Below, piece by piece: positions 59,998-64,000 of a stretch of 64,000 nt of DNA. The notes beneath the pieces are model-generated. The model searched no databases. It was not told the origin of the DNA and saw nothing but the letters and a program-made list of their open reading frames with translations. How positions within the stretch are numbered: the stretch's first letter is position 1; every line of letters begins with the position of its first letter. The translations under genes and the position numbers were made by a program. The stretch is from contig CBDCER010000003.1 in the NCBI GenBank assembly GCA_965215855.1, forward strand, positions 1,240,001-1,304,000. The letters run 5' to 3'. The stretch comes from J027 sp965215855 (GTDB lineage: Bacteria; Chloroflexota; Anaerolineae; Aggregatilineales; J027).

Positions 59998-61212
59998 ATG
60001 TCGTCCTGGAAACTTGTAGATCCACAATTAACGCTATATCGTTATGCAGGTTCTTATGTCACCGACACAGGTGAATGCAAGCCAATGTTGATGTTGCACG
60101 GTACACTTGCCAGCCATCGCTCGTGGGATGTATTGGCTGAAAACCTTTCGGCGGCAGGCATCAACAAGCTTTATGCCTTGGATATGGCCGAAGTGCAACA
60201 TGGAACCCCAATACGTGAGACGTTCGAGCAAGTGGCACACGCCATTCGTGTGATGTTAGATGATTTTCATCCTCAGGCAGATCAGGTGGTGTTGATAGGG
60301 CATAGTGCAGGGGCACTAGTGGCGTATCGCTATTGGCAGATATTTGAGGCAGATGCACGGGTGGCGACGCTGTTTATGCTGGCTGCTCCACATGTCACAA
60401 CAGTGTTTCATGCGCTGGGTGCAGAAACCGTTCAAGGCGCACCGCCGCCTAAACAAGAAGTGTGGCAAACCTATAGCCTGCCTGTCGATTTCACAAAGAT
60501 CACGGCTGTACAAGGGCAATTGACGACGATTCTGGTGAACATCATCGGCAATCAGGTTGGGCCAGACTTTGACGCTGTCGTTCGAGGAATGCGTTCCGTA
60601 ACGCAAACAGGAGGGATCATTCCACACGCAGTCGGGCCGACTTATGATGGCGTAATGCGAGGTCTTTATCTTCCAGAAGCGGTCAATTTCGTGTTGCCGT
60701 TTCGCCCACCGATGGATCATAAAGACATCAATAAAGATGCGCGAGTAGTGGATGTAATTCTATCGTGCTTAAAAGGGGAATACTATCAGGTCAAGCTGAA
60801 GTTGGTCGCCATGCGCCTTGTGGGAGAAGATCAAGACCATTTATCGGGACCAGTTGCGTTTGAGATCAATGGTGTACAGATGCCACCTGATAGTGTGTTT
60901 CAGGGTGTTACAGATCGGCTATATCTGTTTGAGGAACATGCACCACCCATTTGCACATTGAGTTTTCCAGTGCATGATAATTCGGGCACGATTACGCTGC
61001 ACCTTAAAGACTTGAGTGATCAACAGGGACGGCGGCGGCGAATGTTCACTCGATTACATATACCATTGCGCGAGGCGGATAGCACCACACATACCATGCA
61101 AGATAGTGAAGGCTCCGATTTTGTGTGGCGGGTGATCTGTCAGCGGATGCCAACTACATTGAAAGATCCATATGCCCCAGAGCAACCCCGTCGGTTCTCG
61201 AAAGGAATATAA
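59998..61212 (+). CDS. Alpha/beta-hydrolase with C-terminal extra domain
   Basis: The N-terminal ~270 residues are an alpha/beta-hydrolase: oxyanion region MLMLHGTLASHRSWDVLAEN, nucleophile elbow IGHSAGALVAYRYW with Ser in G-H-S-A-G. The later His is not obvious by eye. Residues about 270-404 form a separate beta-rich part (VKLKLVAMRLVGED, FEINGVQMPPDS, SGTITLHLKDLSD) of unknown family. The pattern LFMLAAPHVTTVFHALGAET resembles lipase/triacylglycerol-hydrolase-like proteins. ATG at 59998 with AAAGG upstream is chosen over 59983. The stop is directly followed by the next gene (61213), so they are cotranscribed and perhaps act together. Substrate unknown. Confidence 0.75.
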   Translation: MSSWKLVDPQLTLYRYAGSYVTDTGECKPMLMLHGTLASHRSWDVLAENLSAAGINKLYALDMAEVQHGTPIRETFEQVAHAIRVMLDDFHPQADQVVLIGHSAGALVAYRYWQIFEADARVATLFMLAAPHVTTVFHALGAETVQGAPPPKQEVWQTYSLPVDFTKITAVQGQLTTILVNIIGNQVGPDFDAVVRGMRSVTQTGGIIPHAVGPTYDGVMRGLYLPEAVNFVLPFRPPMDHKDINKDARVVDVILSCLKGEYYQVKLKLVAMRLVGEDQDHLSGPVAFEINGVQMPPDSVFQGVTDRLYLFEEHAPPICTLSFPVHDNSGTITLHLKDLSDQQGRRRRMFTRLHIPLREADSTTHTMQDSEGSDFVWRVICQRMPTTLKDPYAPEQPRRFSKGI

Positions 61213-63489
61213 ATGTCGGCTAAATATGAAGCACTCGTCGGCTATTTGTTTGTGGCTGGTGGCAGACCAATCAGCACACCACCGCCCGGCGCACGGGTCC
61301 AGGTCGCGCCCAAGCGTGCCCATCGTTCGCGGGAACAAGACACGCTTTTTATCTTGGTGACACCGGCTGGTCAACGTAATGCAAAAGCAGAGTTCTATGA
61401 GCAACTGGCGAAGAAAGCCACGGAAACTTTTTTCAGTTCGCGGTTGGGGGTCACGGGAGCTTTGCGCGAGGCAGCCAGTGCATTGAATACGCAAATCCAG
61501 CAACTTAACTTGCGGCAAGCAGCAGATTATCGAGCGGGGGCATTGCTTCTGGTTAAACGTGGTGAAGATGTCTATGTGATGCGGGCCGGTACAACATTGT
61601 GTGTGGTGTATCACGATGGGGCTTATGAAACATTTCCGTTGGACCCGGATATGCTGAATATGTTGCCGCTGGGGTCGCGTTCGGAGCCAATGGTGGAATT
61701 CACGCATTTTTCTTTGAATGCCAATGATATTTTTGTGTTGGGTGATGCAGGAGTCGCGGCACTATCCGATACAATTTTGCAGGAGGCTGCCAGTCAAAGC
61801 GATATTGAAGCAGTGTTGGATCGGCTGGAACCAGCGGTCGAGCGACAAGCATTTGCAATGGTCATTCAATTTATTGACCCTGATGCACCATCACTACCGA
61901 CTGTTGGGACGGCAGCGGCTTCCCAAGAAGCTTCCCTTGTTGAAGTAGCTGCTCCGGGCGTCAGAAGTGATTACCCAACGGTTAATGAAGAGGCTCTGGC
62001 AGCTCCCACTGTCAGTTTAGATTCTACTGAAATGTTGGAAACGGCATCTTTGCAATCAGTTGATGAAATGCCACTAGCAGAAGCGCAGGCGGTTGGTTCG
62101 GATCAAGCAACGCGCCATGACCAAGCCACAGGAGATACTGTACCGGAGGAAAAATCGCCCCGCGACCTATCGCGCTCAGTGGGACTGGGATGCTTGCTGT
62201 TACTGACCAATATACTGCACTCGATTTCTCATGGTATCAATGCTGTGTTGGATCGTCTGTTACCTGAGCCAGAGGGTGGCAAAAATCAACCGTTGGTTCC
62301 GATGAACATTGTGGCATTGATGGCGGTGATTATTCCGGCGCTGGTTGTTGTTGTTGTTGTGGGTGTGTTCATTTCCAGCCGTGATACAACGGCCTATGAG
62401 GAATTACGGGCTGAGGCATTGAATGCTCATGAGGAGGCTTTGCAAGTGGAAGAAGCTACCGGGGCAACAGCCCAAGAAAAGCGTAATTATTGGATCGGTG
62501 TGCGCTACTGGGCTGAAAAAGCTCGACAGGAAAACGATAGCGAAGAAATGCGTGATCTGATATTGGAAGCTCAAAATCACATCGACTTTTATGATCGTGT
62601 GACGCGGGTCTCGGTTACGCAGATGCGTGAATTCGGTGAAAATGCGGATTTGCGTGGCCCAATTTTATCTCCCGGTGGGCTGGATCTTTATACGCTTGAC
62701 CGTAACCGTAGCCAAATTTACCGAGATCGCCTGGATGGTCGGGGTGTGAGTATGGTGGAGGTTGGGCAGGAGCCGATTGTGCAGCGGGCACGGCCTATCA
62801 ACGAATATTTGGTGCAGAATATCATTGATATTGCATGGATCACGAATGGCGGAGCGGCGACCCGCAATGCACTGATTGCTTTGGATGATGCTGGATTGTT
62901 GATCTCGTATCATGGTACGTTCGGCCTGGATGCGATCCAGCTTCAATTACCCGTTGATTGGAGCCGCCCAGAGGCTATTGCCGTCTGGGGACGCAATTTT
63001 TATGTGCTGGATGCAGGATCTGACCAGATATGGCGCTATGTCCCAGAGTCAAGTTTTTATCAGAACCCGCCAGAGGAATATTTTAGCGGGAATAATCGGC
63101 CTGAACTGGGTGCAGCAGTGGATTTTGGTATCGACGAAGATGGTTTGGTTTATATCCTGTTTAATGATGGCACAATCTCTAAGTTTCAAGGCGGTGATCC
63201 AGTGGCGTATGAATTGAATGAAGATACTGCCCCAGCAGATGGGATTACCAGCGGAAGTGCATTATTCATCAGTACCGATCCACGAGCCTATGCGCTATAT
63301 GTGGCCGATCAGCAAAATGACACTATCTACGAGATTTCGTTGGGTGGCACAGTTAATGGGGGCTATCGACCCACTGATTTACTGAGCAATGCGTTCGATA
63401 CTATCACTGGCCTCTATGTTGAAGTTGCGTTGAATAATATTTATGTGCTATCTGGTGATGCACTGTACCAGATACCGAGGACGCCATAA
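61213..63489 (+). CDS. Membrane protein: degenerate PP2C-like domain plus C-terminal beta-propeller
   Basis: The cytoplasmic N-terminal part (about 1-225) follows the PP2C fold (AADYRAGALLLVKRGEDVYV, then LNANDIFVLGDAGVAALSD), but the metal-binding Asp residues are changed: RAGTT replaces the usual G-D-S and GDAG the usual S-D-G. Phosphatase activity is therefore doubtful. A low-complexity linker (230-315) leads to one membrane helix (about 365-387, AVIIPALVVVVVVGVFISS), a helical segment, and a C-terminal domain (about 475-758) with repeated blades (AIAVWGRNFYVLDAGSDQIW, YIFFNDGT-like strands) like an NHL/beta-propeller outside the cell. It could transmit an outside signal inward. It overlaps tsaD as TAATG. 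Confidence 0.8.
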   Translation: MSAKYEALVGYLFVAGGRPISTPPPGARVQVAPKRAHRSREQDTLFILVTPAGQRNAKAEFYEQLAKKATETFFSSRLGVTGALREAASALNTQIQQLNLRQAADYRAGALLLVKRGEDVYVMRAGTTLCVVYHDGAYETFPLDPDMLNMLPLGSRSEPMVEFTHFSLNANDIFVLGDAGVAALSDTILQEAASQSDIEAVLDRLEPAVERQAFAMVIQFIDPDAPSLPTVGTAAASQEASLVEVAAPGVRSDYPTVNEEALAAPTVSLDSTEMLETASLQSVDEMPLAEAQAVGSDQATRHDQATGDTVPEEKSPRDLSRSVGLGCLLLLTNILHSISHGINAVLDRLLPEPEGGKNQPLVPMNIVALMAVIIPALVVVVVVGVFISSRDTTAYEELRAEALNAHEEALQVEEATGATAQEKRNYWIGVRYWAEKARQENDSEEMRDLILEAQNHIDFYDRVTRVSVTQMREFGENADLRGPILSPGGLDLYTLDRNRSQIYRDRLDGRGVSMVEVGQEPIVQRARPINEYLVQNIIDIAWITNGGAATRNALIALDDAGLLISYHGTFGLDAIQLQLPVDWSRPEAIAVWGRNFYVLDAGSDQIWRYVPESSFYQNPPEEYFSGNNRPELGAAVDFGIDEDGLVYILFNDGTISKFQGGDPVAYELNEDTAPADGITSGSALFISTDPRAYALYVADQQNDTIYEISLGGTVNGGYRPTDLLSNAFDTITGLYVEVALNNIYVLSGDALYQIPRTP

Positions 63490-64000
63490 TGTTGATCTTA
63501 GGAATTGAAACCTCATGCGATGAAACAGCCGCAGCGGTGGTGGAGAACGGCCATCGTCTGCATGCCAATATCGTTGCCTCGCAGGTTGATTTGCACGCAC
63601 AGTATGGAGGTGTATTTCCGGAAGTGGCGGCCCGCGCTCATATCGAGGCGATAAGCATTGTGGTGCAACAGGCACTTGATGAAGCGGAAATAACGCTGGC
63701 CGATGTGGATGCCATTGCGGTTACACAAGGGCCAGGGTTGATTGGGTCACTATTGGTAGGCCTCAATTATGCAAAGGGGCTGGCACTGGGAACTGGATTG
63801 CCGCTGTTGGGTATCAACCACCTGGAAGGTCATATCTATTCTTTATGGATCGAGGCCGAACATCCAGTTGTGTTTCCAGTGGTCAATTTGATTGTGTCAG
63901 GCGGGCATACCGAACTGGTGTTGATGACAGGGCATAGACAGTACAATCACCTGGGTGGCACGATTGACGATGCAGCAGGTGAGGCGTTTGATAAAGTGGG
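63489..64000 (+). CDS. tsaD: tRNA N6-adenosine threonylcarbamoyltransferase TsaD, partial (right edge)
   Basis: TsaD transfers threonylcarbamoyl to A37 of ANN-decoding tRNAs with TsaB and TsaE. The visible 170 codons cover the ASKHA-fold N-terminus: LILGIETSCDETAAAVVENG, the signature GPGLIGSLLVGLNYAKGLAL, and the metal-binding HLEGHIYS (His-x3-His), then LIVSGGHTELVLM and IDDAAGEAFDKVG. All are canonical. The start ATG overlaps the previous stop by one base (TAATG). The C-terminus lies outside the window. Confidence 0.96.
   Translation, partial: MLILGIETSCDETAAAVVENGHRLHANIVASQVDLHAQYGGVFPEVAARAHIEAISIVVQQALDEAEITLADVDAIAVTQGPGLIGSLLVGLNYAKGLALGTGLPLLGINHLEGHIYSLWIEAEHPVVFPVVNLIVSGGHTELVLMTGHRQYNHLGGTIDDAAGEAFDKV

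Noticed and set aside
61054..61707. 217-codon minus-strand frame over the hydrolase and PP2C-like genes
   Set aside because: It is Cys/His/Arg-rich as typical for antisense frames and spans the junction of two real genes.

Overview
The window looks like a bacterial chromosome segment, most probably from the phylum Chloroflexota (Anaerolineae or a near relative). The pointers are protein style (PAS/GAF sensor proteins, receiver proteins with degenerate output domains, a PP2C-like/beta-propeller membrane protein), a 14-subunit complex I with inserted genes, a mix of ATG, GTG and TTG starts, and mid-range GC. No 16S rRNA is present, so the phylum call is an inference.

Layout. 1-6.0 kb (minus): signalling proteins (a sensor running off the left edge, a receiver/degenerate-GGDEF protein, a receiver-GAF protein), a large APC-type transporter and a DUF2007 protein. 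6.0-16.8 kb: housekeeping genes (ndk, tRNA-Gly, flavoprotein, thiolase, pnp, rpsO, otsB, hrcA, thioredoxin). This stretch also holds a candidate structured RNA near 7.5 kb and a leader between rpsO and pnp that can fold like a transcription attenuator. 16.8-24.6 kb is the mobile, damaged part. A frameshifted IS3-type element (17319-18763) lies 7 bp from an intact IS1182-type element with a 7-bp target duplication (18771-20532). The sequence right after it is the last 30-odd codons of a histidine kinase, followed by two receiver proteins that have lost their upstream kinase. Then come another kinase, two tRNA-Ser genes and an intact ISAs1-type element with a perfect 10-bp target duplication (23399-24617).

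24.6-36.7 kb (plus) is a beta-glucan/cello-oligosaccharide locus. A LacI-family regulator has a strong promoter overlain by a perfect palindrome whose core is identical to the CelR operator. It is followed by an ABC importer (binding protein and two permeases, no ATPase), a GH1 beta-glucosidase, a secreted CBM9-like/GH3 enzyme and a cytoplasmic GH3 paralogue. The second permease is the most striking protein here: a MalG-type permease with about 450 extra extracytoplasmic residues made of six tandem repeats, inserted after its first membrane helix.

36.8-54.1 kb (minus) is a complete nuoA-N operon with nuoE and nuoF separated by a GNAT gene and a membrane-protein gene, and a TPR-like gene between nuoF and nuoG. 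NuoJ carries a roughly 235-residue insertion resembling two DUF4397 domains, which doubles its normal size. 54.2-64 kb: a PucR-type regulator, an M29 aminopeptidase, a YeaQ-like membrane protein, cdaA-cdaR (c-di-AMP synthesis), an alpha/beta hydrolase, a degenerate PP2C/beta-propeller membrane protein and the start of tsaD.

The two protein insertions (permease repeats and NuoJ DUF4397), the IS-truncated kinase system and the pnp leader are the points most worth follow-up.
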